Shown piece after piece: positions 1-6,557 of a stretch of DNA of 6,617 nt (positions are counted from its first letter, which is position 1; each line of letters begins with the position of its first letter). Source of the stretch: Planctomycetota bacterium. Lineage in GTDB: Bacteria; Planctomycetota; Planctomycetia; Isosphaerales; Isosphaeraceae. Below the pieces are notes generated by a model. The model had not been told where the DNA came from. It saw only the letters and a list, made by a program, of their open reading frames with translations, and did not search any database. Where the stretch lies: assembly GCA_021778575.1 (NCBI GenBank), contig JAJYCH010000281.1:1-6617 (forward strand), written 5' to 3'. Position numbers and translations under genes: made by a program.

Positions 1-1
1 G

Positions 2-364
2 TCGTCCGACCCGGTGGGCCACAACGTCGACTTCAAGCCGTTCAACGGTCCGGCCATCAACCCGATGCTGCCCCCCAATGGCAAGTTCGACTACACGATC
101 AAAAAAGCCGAGAAACGCCCGACCGCCGCGACGTGCAGCATTCATCCGTGGATGAAGGGTTATGTCTTCATCGTCGACAACCCCTATGCGGTCGTGACGC
201 ATCCCGATGGCTCGTTCGAGATCACCGGCGTTCCTCCGGGCGAACAGCACCTGATCCTCTGGCAGTCGACCAAGGGATACGTGTCCGCCGGCGGAGCCAA
301 AGGCATGCCGATCACCGTCAAGGCCGGCGAGACCACGGACATCGGCGAGATCAAGATCAAGTAA
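2..364 (+). CDS. Cupredoxin (amicyanin-like copper site) with C-terminal carboxypeptidase-regulatory-like domain, 5'-truncated
   Basis: The 5' end lies outside the window; 120 codons remain and end at TAA 362-364. The segment carries a type 1 copper-site pattern: a His at visible residue 7 (GHN), then Cys45, His48 and Met51 in CSIHPWMKG. The spacing C-x2-H-x2-M is that of amicyanin. From about residue 58 the sequence changes to a carboxypeptidase-regulatory-like fold (DGSFEITGVPPG), a small Ig-like beta-sandwich common in secreted planctomycete proteins. Proteins of this kind are usually exported, but the signal peptide would be upstream and cannot be seen. A likely role is periplasmic copper binding or electron transfer, or a structural protein with a relict copper site; this is inferred. 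A GTG at 14 could be read as a start, but the open frame and cupredoxin-like residues continue to the window edge, so the gene is treated as truncated. A terminator-like hairpin follows 11 bases after the stop. Confidence 0.85.
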   Translation, partial: SSDPVGHNVDFKPFNGPAINPMLPPNGKFDYTIKKAEKRPTAATCSIHPWMKGYVFIVDNPYAVVTHPDGSFEITGVPPGEQHLILWQSTKGYVSAGGAKGMPITVKAGETTDIGEIKIK

Positions 365-375
365 TCGCCGATCAA

Positions 376-416
376 ACCGGCCGGGGCGCCTCGGGCTTCG
401 AGGCGACCCGGTCGGT
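376..416 (+). terminator. Terminator-like hairpin after the cupredoxin gene
   Basis: Bases 376-393 pair with 399-416 around a five-base loop (GGCTT, 394-398). This gives 17 pairs with one G/A mismatch (386/406) and one G-T wobble (380/412). The top seven pairs are CGCCTCG/CGAGGCG. It starts 11 bases after the cupredoxin stop. The tail (CTTGCCTTAATAT) is only moderately T-rich, so this is either an intrinsic terminator with a weak U-tract or an mRNA 3'-end stabilising hairpin. It separates the cupredoxin transcript from the downstream genes. Confidence 0.7.
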
Positions 417-450
417 CTTGCCTTAATATCAGGCAACCCGACCAGAAAAC

Positions 451-559
451 AGGCGAAAAACCAGGTTCACGTCTTTTGCCGAAGTCAAGTCCGAAATCAA
501 AATTGGTGAGATCGGTCTCATTTCGGAAACGACTGCATCGACTTCGGATGGTTTCGCCT
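451..559. other. Nested inverted repeats, candidate structured RNA or palindromic element
   Basis: Three perfect inverted repeats are nested around one centre. AGGCGAAA 451-458 pairs with TTTCGCCT 552-559, and CCA 461-463 extends it against TGG 549-551 if two A's bulge out. CCGAAGTC 479-486 pairs with GACTTCGG 540-547. TCCGAAAT 490-497 pairs with ATTTCGGA 520-527. At the tip GAGA 508-511 can pair with TCTC 516-519 around a TCGG loop. Together they form an interrupted stem of about 31 pairs with asymmetric internal loops (464-478 on the left, 528-539 on the right). No T-run follows on either side, so it does not look like a terminator. The strand cannot be decided. It could be a small RNA, an mRNA leader element, a protein-binding site or a remnant of a small mobile palindrome. 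It matches no family I recognise. Confidence 0.4.
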
Positions 560-715
560 ACAATTCCATCACACATTGCCGTTTCGGCTGGCTGAACGGC
601 CGGGGTCGGGTTCGAGAAAATCAGGCGAGCTGGTATCCGGTACTTGATTTGCTTGGTCGAATCGTGGTTCGATAGAAGAGCATTGCGTGAAGGCTCCGGG
701 CCGGTCTTCGGGCGG

Positions 716-779
716 AACCACTCGCGTGATCGCCGGCTCCCGTCCGGGACGTTTCGACCTCGGGTCGCTTCGAGTGGTT
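716..779. repeat. 9-bp inverted repeat enclosing two small hairpins
   Basis: AACCACTCG at 716-724 is the exact reverse complement of CGAGTGGTT at 771-779. Between them lie two small possible hairpins: TCCC/GGGA (738-741 with 746-749) and CGACC/GGTCG (755-759 with 763-767). The arrangement would fold as a multibranch loop in the presumed leader of the propeller gene, or act as a DNA dyad. It is not a tRNA: there is no T-loop consensus and the stems have the wrong lengths. In GC-rich DNA some such pairing arises by chance. Confidence 0.3.
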
Positions 780-857
780 GACTGCGTGACCGGGACGGAC
801 GGCTCTCTCCACCACGTCCTTGCGATGCCGGCCTCCGCCACTTGTCGGCCTTCGCAT

Positions 858-863
858 GGAGGA
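858..863 (+). promoter_or_regulatory. Shine-Dalgarno site that fixes the propeller gene start at 871
   Basis: GGAGGA lies seven bases upstream of ATG 871. Neither alternative in-frame start has a comparable site: TTG at 820 has none, and ATG at 856 overlaps this motif. The choice also puts a proper signal peptide at the N-terminus. Confidence 0.8.
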
Positions 864-870
864 TCAGGTC

Positions 871-3800
871 ATGGCGCAGCTCGGCAGAGTCGGGACCGGC
901 CGGAAGCGAGTCCGAATCCGAACGAGGAACCTGTTCCGGATCGGCGCGCTCACTCTGGTCGCGATCTGGGCCGCTCTGGTCACTCCGGCGCCCGGCCAGA
1001 ACCCGCTGCCCAATTCGAGTACCAAGGTCTACTTCGACACCAGCCACAAGGCCGACGCGGACCTCCGAAGCGCCGATAATCATGCGCGAGCCGGCGATTT
1101 CGCCGAGACCATCGACATCTATCAGCGAGTGATCCAGCAGTTCGGCGACAAGATGGTCGACGTCGCGCTCGAACCGTCCAAGGAGGGAGAGCCCGAGTCG
1201 CGGCTCTCGGTCAATGCCCGGCTGGAATGCCAGCGGCGGATTGCCGCGCTCCCGCCCGAAGCTCGCGCGATCTACCGAAGCCGGGTCGACTCGCAGGCCG
1301 AACGCTGGTTCCAGCAAGGCAAGGCGAATCGCGACCGGACCTTGCTCCGGCGCGTGGTGGATCAGACGTTTTGCTCGTCGTGGGGGGATGACGCGCTCGA
1401 ACTACTGGGCGACCTGGCGTTTCAGGAGGGGGACTTCGCCGAGGCGATGGCCGCTTACAGCCGGCTGGTTCCGGATCGGCCCCTGGGGGCGGCGGGATTG
1501 GTCCACCCCGACCCGAGTTTTGACCCGGCGCGAGTGGAGGCCAAGAAACTGCTCTGCCGGGCCGCGATCGGCATCAATCCACCCAGTCCCGCCGAACTCG
1601 AATCGTTCGCTCAGGCTCACCCCCAATCGCCCGGACCGTTCGCGGGCCGCAAAGGGAAGCTCGCGGCCGACCTGACCGATTCGATTCGCGACGACCACCT
1701 GGCCCCGCCCTCGCTGACCGACGGCCGCTGGCCCACGTTCGCGGGCTCGCCGACCCGAACCCGGATCGCTCCCGGCCCCATCGACGTCGGCTCGCTCCAG
1801 TGGAAGGCCGAACTCGAACAGATCAACCCGACGCGGTCGCGCGGTTACGGTCGGATGAACATGGGGATGGGCGGGATGGGAAACACCGGAGTTCAGCCGG
1901 CACCCGAGAAGCTTCTGGCCTATCACCCGATCGTCGTCGGCGACCAGGTAATGGTTGTCAACGAGAAACAGATCACGGCGTACAACCTCAACACGAGACC
2001 CGGCGATCGCGAGGCGCCGGTCGCCCCGTCGGGGGCGGTGGAGGTGGCCTGGAAGACGACCGACCTGGTCGGGTTGTCGAGCCCGCCCCGCCCGAACCCC
2101 GGCCTCGGCCGTTACACCTTGACCGCCTTCGGTGATCGGATCTTCGCGAGGGTCGGTCCGCCGCCGTCGACTTCGCCTCAGCGGGCGATGGGCATGGGGG
2201 GGATCTCTCCGCCCAGCCCGAGCTTCATCGTCGCGGTCGACCGGTCGACGCAAGGGAAATTGCTCTGGAAGCGCGAGGCGTCGGAGATCCCGTTGCCGAA
2301 GCGTCAACTGGGCGCGGGGGTCGGCAGCAAAAACGCCGTGTTCGAGGGGACGCCGGTCGCCGACGCTCAGAACGTCTACGTGGCGATCACCGACCGGATC
2401 GAGATGACCGCGTCGTACATCGCCTGTCTCGACGCCGAATCGGGCTCGACCCGCTGGGTCCGCTATATCTGCGAGGCCAACGCCAACATCGCGCCGTTCT
2501 CATCGGTCAGCTTCGAGATCAGCCACCGCCTGGTGACGCTCGACGGCCCCACTCTCTATTACCAGACGAACCTCGGCGCGGTCGCCTCACTCGACGCCGA
2601 GACCGGCAGCGTCCGCTGGCTCGCGACCTATCCCTGGCAAGGCCCCAATGGAGCCGGGTCGGGCCGCGAGCGCGACATCAACCCGGCGATCATTCACGAC
2701 GGTCTGGTGATCGTCTCGCCCGACGACACGAAACGGATCTACGCGTTCGAGGCGGCCACCGGCCGGCTCGCCTGGCAGACCGAAGAGATTTCCGAGGAAG
2801 TCAAGCTGACGCACCTGCTCGGGGTCGCCCAGGGGAAGCTGATCGCGACCGGCGACAAGGTCCTCGGGTTCGACGTGAAGACCGGCAAGAAGTCGTTCGC
2901 CTGGCCCGATAACGCCGTGGGAACCCAGGGTTTCGGCCGGGGGATTCTCGCCGGGAACCGGATCTACTGGCCGACCAAGACCGAGATCCATATCCTCGAC
3001 CAGGAGACCGGCCTGATCGCCGACCCGCCGATCAAGCTCCTCGAAACGTTCCAGTGCGAGGGGGGAAACCTGGCCGTCGGCGACGGTTACCTGATCGTCG
3101 CCCAGGCCAAGGAACTGGTCGTTTTCTGTCAGAACAGCCGGTTGATCGACCGCTATCGCGACGAGATCGCCCGCTCGCCCGATCAGGCGGCCAACTATTA
3201 CCGGCTGGCCCAGGCCGCCGAGGCGATCGGTCGCGACGACCTGGCGCTGACAAGCCTGGAGACCGCCCTGCCCCGCGCCCGGGCCTCGGAGAGTATCGAC
3301 GGCTCGCCGCTGGTCGAGGTCATCCGCGACCATCAGCGTCAGTTATTGATGAAGCTGGGCCGGAAGGCCCGGGTCGCCCGGGATTGGAACGAAGCGGGCC
3401 GACGGTTCGCGGCGGCGGCGGAGTTCGCCAGGGTCGACCGCGACCGGCTCGCCGCCTTGCTCGACCTGGCGGACGTCCAGCTCGCTCGGGGCGACGCCAG
3501 GGCATCGGTCGCCACGTTGCAGGGCTTGCTCTCCGACGAGCGGGTCCGGAGCCTGTCAATCGACGCGGCCGATGGCCATCGCTCGGTCCGGGCCGACCTT
3601 CTGATCGCCGACCGGATCGCCAGCCTCCTCCGCGAGAACGGACGCGGGCTTTATGCCGACTTCGACCGGGCGGCGGCCGACCTCCTCGCCCGAGGCAAGG
3701 CCGAGAAAGATCCGGGGCTCCTCGAAGATGTCGGCCGAAGCTATCCCGTCGCGCAGGTGGTGCCTGAAGCGCTGATCGAACTGGGCGCGGTTTACGAGGC

Positions 3801-5400
3801 CCGCAAACGACCCGGCGACTCGGCCCGGGTCTACAAGAAACTGCTGAGCCTGGCCCCGGATGATCCCACCAGGGCCACGGCGCTCTGGGGTCTGGCCCGA
3901 TCCTACGAGGCGCAAAAGCTCTGGGTCTCGGCGCGAGAAGCTTACCTCCAGGCAACCCGGCGGTTCGGGACCGAACCGATCCTGAGCGCCGGCGCGGCCA
4001 CCCCTCGGCCGCTGGCCGCGCTCGTGGCCGAGCGGCTGGCCCGGAGCCCGTTCGATCGGATGGCGGCCGACCGGGCCGAGCCGGTCGTCCCGGTCCCGCT
4101 CCGTCGCCGCTGGGAACGGCACTGGGCCGCGACCTCTCGTCCGCTGGCCGCCGATGGAATTCCCCCCTCGGCCGAATCCGGGCGCGTCTTCCTGGCCCGG
4201 GGGACCGAGATCCGCCCGCTCGACCCGGCCACCGGCGAATCGGCCTGGTCCCGGAATCTCGATGGCGAGCCGATCTGGGTCGGCTACCTCGCCGACCGGA
4301 TCATCGCCGCGACGAAGACGCGAATGGTCGCCCTGACCCTCGACAAAGGGCAGGTCGAATGGAGTTACGACCTCGGCGTGGCACCTCGGGGCGGTCCGGC
4401 GAATCCGTTCGCCCGGGAGCCGGCCCCGGACGGCGCTGACCTTCCCGGACAGCTCCTTGATTTCCGGATCATCGGCAACCGGATTTTCTGCGTCCGAGGT
4501 CATCCCGCCCGCCTTCCCGTCGGTGGCGAGCCGGAACTGGTGATCCAGGCGATCATGGCGTTCGATGGCGACACGGGACTGGTCGACTGGTCGTACACGC
4601 CGCCCACCGGGCGGATCAACCGGCATCTGATCGTCGGCCCTCGGCGGATCGTCCTACAGGTCCGCAAGCCGAACCAGGTTCTGGTCCTCGACACCGCCAC
4701 CGGTCGCCGCCAGGGGGTCTTCCCCCAGGGGGAGGCCGAGGAATGGCCGCGCGACCCGATCGGACTCGACGACGACCATGTCGGACTGGTCGTGAACCGG
4801 ACCAAGGTGGCCAACTTCGACACGACCAAGGGAACCTACGCCTGGGAATTCGAGGAGTCGAAAGATTCGCCGCGACTCGGTCCGCCTCGGCTGTTCAGTG
4901 ATTCGGAGCGGCTCCTGGTGCTTCACGAGGGGCAAAACCTGATGAGGCTGGACCCGGTCACCGGATCGAAGCTCTGGAAGAACTGGCGGCTCCTGGGAAA
5001 TGAAGACCTGAGCGAACGGCCCGAAGCACTCGCACTGGCCCCGGACACGGTTTTCGTGGCCAACGGTTCGACGCTCTCGGCGTTCGCCGAGGCGGACGGC
5101 AGGTTGCTCTGGAAGCGCCCTTTGAGTGGCCCGAGCAATGGCTGGGATCTCGCGCTGACCGAACGGAGCGTGGTTGCCTTTCCCGGCCCGTTGAAGATCG
5201 CCGAGGATGATCTGAGCGCCTTTCCGCTGGTCTTTTTGCGGCGAGCCGATGGCGAGCCGATCCAGCGACTCCTGTTCCAATCGCCCGTGACGCAACTGGC
5301 CATCCGGTTCTCGAGCCGGGGGGCTCTGGTCGCCACCCAGACGACCGGATGGGCGATCGGCGACCGCCAGGTCATGGACGGTTCGCGAGCCCCTCGGTAA
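871..5400 (+). CDS. Exported giant PQQ-type beta-propeller / TPR protein (BamB-like repeats), 1509 aa
   Basis: The N-terminus looks like a Sec signal peptide: a very basic stretch (residues 11-23), a hydrophobic core at 26-37 (ALTLVAIWAALV) and a likely cleavage near 40-42 (APGQ). The mature protein is thus predicted to be extracytoplasmic. Domains in order are: TPR-like helices at about 66-93 and 171-202; a first propeller at about 285-760 with repeats of the form D-x2-(T/S)-G-x3-W (for example D457/W466, D521/W529, D575/W583 and around 635); TPR helices at about 768-1035; and a second propeller at about 1075-1500 (D1118/W1126, then repeats near 1152, 1227, 1269, 1313, 1357 and 1401). The blades are of the PQQ/BamB-like type, which mostly serve as protein-interaction scaffolds and need not bind PQQ. 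True BamB is a lipoprotein of roughly 390 residues, so this is not BamB. No vicinal Cys pair or other quinoprotein dehydrogenase signature was found. Met/Gly-rich loops occur at 329-337 and 440-444. The reading frame is intact. A scaffold or substrate-binding role in the cell envelope is inferred; the exact function is unknown. Confidence 0.9.
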   Translation: MAQLGRVGTGRKRVRIRTRNLFRIGALTLVAIWAALVTPAPGQNPLPNSSTKVYFDTSHKADADLRSADNHARAGDFAETIDIYQRVIQQFGDKMVDVALEPSKEGEPESRLSVNARLECQRRIAALPPEARAIYRSRVDSQAERWFQQGKANRDRTLLRRVVDQTFCSSWGDDALELLGDLAFQEGDFAEAMAAYSRLVPDRPLGAAGLVHPDPSFDPARVEAKKLLCRAAIGINPPSPAELESFAQAHPQSPGPFAGRKGKLAADLTDSIRDDHLAPPSLTDGRWPTFAGSPTRTRIAPGPIDVGSLQWKAELEQINPTRSRGYGRMNMGMGGMGNTGVQPAPEKLLAYHPIVVGDQVMVVNEKQITAYNLNTRPGDREAPVAPSGAVEVAWKTTDLVGLSSPPRPNPGLGRYTLTAFGDRIFARVGPPPSTSPQRAMGMGGISPPSPSFIVAVDRSTQGKLLWKREASEIPLPKRQLGAGVGSKNAVFEGTPVADAQNVYVAITDRIEMTASYIACLDAESGSTRWVRYICEANANIAPFSSVSFEISHRLVTLDGPTLYYQTNLGAVASLDAETGSVRWLATYPWQGPNGAGSGRERDINPAIIHDGLVIVSPDDTKRIYAFEAATGRLAWQTEEISEEVKLTHLLGVAQGKLIATGDKVLGFDVKTGKKSFAWPDNAVGTQGFGRGILAGNRIYWPTKTEIHILDQETGLIADPPIKLLETFQCEGGNLAVGDGYLIVAQAKELVVFCQNSRLIDRYRDEIARSPDQAANYYRLAQAAEAIGRDDLALTSLETALPRARASESIDGSPLVEVIRDHQRQLLMKLGRKARVARDWNEAGRRFAAAAEFARVDRDRLAALLDLADVQLARGDARASVATLQGLLSDERVRSLSIDAADGHRSVRADLLIADRIASLLRENGRGLYADFDRAAADLLARGKAEKDPGLLEDVGRSYPVAQVVPEALIELGAVYEARKRPGDSARVYKKLLSLAPDDPTRATALWGLARSYEAQKLWVSAREAYLQATRRFGTEPILSAGAATPRPLAALVAERLARSPFDRMAADRAEPVVPVPLRRRWERHWAATSRPLAADGIPPSAESGRVFLARGTEIRPLDPATGESAWSRNLDGEPIWVGYLADRIIAATKTRMVALTLDKGQVEWSYDLGVAPRGGPANPFAREPAPDGADLPGQLLDFRIIGNRIFCVRGHPARLPVGGEPELVIQAIMAFDGDTGLVDWSYTPPTGRINRHLIVGPRRIVLQVRKPNQVLVLDTATGRRQGVFPQGEAEEWPRDPIGLDDDHVGLVVNRTKVANFDTTKGTYAWEFEESKDSPRLGPPRLFSDSERLLVLHEGQNLMRLDPVTGSKLWKNWRLLGNEDLSERPEALALAPDTVFVANGSTLSAFAEADGRLLWKRPLSGPSNGWDLALTERSVVAFPGPLKIAEDDLSAFPLVFLRRADGEPIQRLLFQSPVTQLAIRFSSRGALVATQTTGWAIGDRQVMDGSRAPR

Positions 5401-5465
5401 CCTGACTGAGAGACGCGGGATCGATTTCGTCGCGAAAGGGCCTTCGACGCACCGGGCCGCAACCC

Positions 5466-5471
5466 AAGGAG
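5466..5471 (+). promoter_or_regulatory. Shine-Dalgarno site favouring GTG 5478 as the MoxR start
   Basis: AAGGAG ends directly against ATG 5472 with no spacer, which is too close for normal initiation. It stands six bases before the in-frame GTG 5478, a normal spacing. The site therefore argues for the GTG, two codons downstream of the more obvious ATG. Confidence 0.6.
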
Positions 5472-5477
5472 ATGAGC

Positions 5478-6557
5478 GTGGGCGAAGAGACTACCAGCGA
5501 ACCCCTGAAGCACGAGGACCTCGCCGCCGTCGAACGACTGAAGAGCGCCTTCGCCAGTCTCAAAGCCGAGATGAGCAAGGTGATCGTCGGCCAGTCGAAC
5601 GTGCTCGAAGAACTCCTGATCGCGATCTTCGCCCGAGGACACTGCCTCCTGATCGGTGTCCCCGGCCTGGCCAAGACGCTGATGATCCACACCCTGGCCG
5701 ACGCCCTGAACCTGACCTACAACCGGGTCCAGTTCACCCCCGACCTGATGCCCTCGGACATCACCGGAACCGAGGTGATCCAGGAAGACAAGGCGACCGG
5801 CGTCCGCCAGTTCAAGTTTCTCCGAGGGCCGATCTTCGCCAACATCGTCCTCGCCGACGAGATCAACCGGACCCCTCCCAAGACCCAGGCCGCGCTCCTG
5901 GAGTCGATGCAGGAACGCCAGGTCACCGTCGGCGGCGAACGGCACCGGCTGCCCGACCCGTTCTTCGTCCTGGCCACCCAGAACCCGATCGAGCAGGAAG
6001 GGACCTACCCGCTCCCCGAAGCCCAGCTCGACCGGTTCATGCTCAACATCCTGGTCGACTATCCCGACGAGGCCGAGGAATTCGAGATCGTCCGGCTGAC
6101 GACGTCGAACCTCAAACACACCGTCACCAAGGTCCTGGCCGGGACCGATATCCTCGAACTCCAGGAAATCGTCCGGAAAGTTCCCGTGGCCGACCATGTC
6201 ACCCGCTACGCCGTCCGACTGGCCCGGGCCACCCGCCGCGGCCAGGAAGACATCCCCGAGTTCGTCCGCGATTACGTGAGCTGGGGCGCCGGACCGCGAG
6301 CCAGCCAGTACCTCGTGCTGGCCGCCAAGGCCCGCGCCGTGCTTTATGGCCGCTATTACGTGTCGACCGAGGACATCCGGGCCGTCGCCGGACCGGTTCT
6401 GCGTCACCGGATCGTCACCAACTTCAATGCCGAGGCCGAAGGGCTCCGGCCGGATGACATCGTCGCCCGCCTGATCAAGCACGTCCCCGTCGATGAGCGT
6501 GAGGCCGAGCAGAGTGGAAAACTACCAAAAATATTTAAATCCGCAAACGCTGGCTAA
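5478..6557 (+). CDS. MoxR-family AAA+ ATPase
   Basis: The protein is 359 residues (361 if ATG 5472 is used), close to the usual 310-350 of the family plus a short tail. It has the full AAA+ set: Walker A GVPGLAKT at residues 60-67, Walker B LADE with Asp127/Glu128, sensor 1 Asn169 in ATQNP, the arginine finger Arg186 in QLDRF, and sensor 2 Arg274 in GPRAS. The stretches TPPKTQAALLESMQERQVT and EQEGTYPLPEAQLDRF are diagnostic of MoxR. No signal peptide is seen, so it is cytoplasmic. MoxR ATPases form hexamers and act as ATP-driven chaperones for maturation of partner proteins, typically with DUF58 and VWA proteins. The 77-base gap from the propeller gene has no terminator, and the next gene overlaps it, so an operon is likely. 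The last 20 or so residues after KHVP extend beyond the normal family end and exist only in the overlap with DUF58. Catalytic function is secure; the client is unknown. Confidence 0.95.
   Translation: MGEETTSEPLKHEDLAAVERLKSAFASLKAEMSKVIVGQSNVLEELLIAIFARGHCLLIGVPGLAKTLMIHTLADALNLTYNRVQFTPDLMPSDITGTEVIQEDKATGVRQFKFLRGPIFANIVLADEINRTPPKTQAALLESMQERQVTVGGERHRLPDPFFVLATQNPIEQEGTYPLPEAQLDRFMLNILVDYPDEAEEFEIVRLTTSNLKHTVTKVLAGTDILELQEIVRKVPVADHVTRYAVRLARATRRGQEDIPEFVRDYVSWGAGPRASQYLVLAAKARAVLYGRYYVSTEDIRAVAGPVLRHRIVTNFNAEAEGLRPDDIVARLIKHVPVDEREAEQSGKLPKIFKSANAG

Larger units (their letters stand above)
417..870. other. Non-coding region between the cupredoxin and propeller genes
   Basis: This 454-base stretch has no credible protein gene on either strand. 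Its first third (about 421-570) is clearly more A/T-rich than the surrounding coding DNA and holds the nested inverted repeats at 451-559. The second part holds a dyad at 657-672, a 9-bp inverted repeat at 716/779 and three GCGTGA copies. The promoter of the propeller gene should lie here, but no convincing -35/-10 pair could be picked. The best candidate, TTGCTT at 649-654 with GATAGA at 671-676 and a 16-base spacer, matches too poorly to call. The region ends in a good Shine-Dalgarno sequence at 858-863. Confidence 0.7.

Noticed and set aside
451..559. Integron attC site
   Set aside because: The outer arms lack the GTTRRRY / RYYYAAC core sites and there is no gene cassette or integrase nearby.
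548..595. 15-codon ORF (ATG 548 to TGA 593-595) as a possible leader peptide
   Set aside because: No Shine-Dalgarno sequence precedes it, it begins inside the paired right arm of the inverted repeats, and such short frames are expected by chance.
716..779. tRNA-like cloverleaf
   Set aside because: The closing stem is 9 bp rather than 7, no TTCRA T-loop or proper anticodon arm is present, and only two internal hairpins can be drawn.
820..870. Upstream start (TTG 820 or ATG 856) for the propeller protein
   Set aside because: These starts lack a Shine-Dalgarno at proper spacing and would add residues in front of the basic region of the signal peptide; GGAGGA at 858-863 supports ATG 871.
184..1317. 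Long minus-strand open frame (377 codons) spanning the intergenic region
   Set aside because: Its ends lie antisense to the cupredoxin and propeller genes, its product resembles no family I know and is rich in Arg/Ser/Pro like a shadow frame, and high GC makes stop codons scarce.
871..5400. PQQ-dependent alcohol/methanol dehydrogenase
   Set aside because: No vicinal Cys pair or recognisable metal/PQQ ligand set was found, and the TPR segments and two-propeller plan do not fit that enzyme family.
4923..6482. Long minus-strand open frame (519 codons) opposite the propeller end and the MoxR gene
   Set aside because: It is the complement of a confidently identified MoxR ATPase and propeller; its translation has no recognisable domain and follows the codon bias of the + strand genes.
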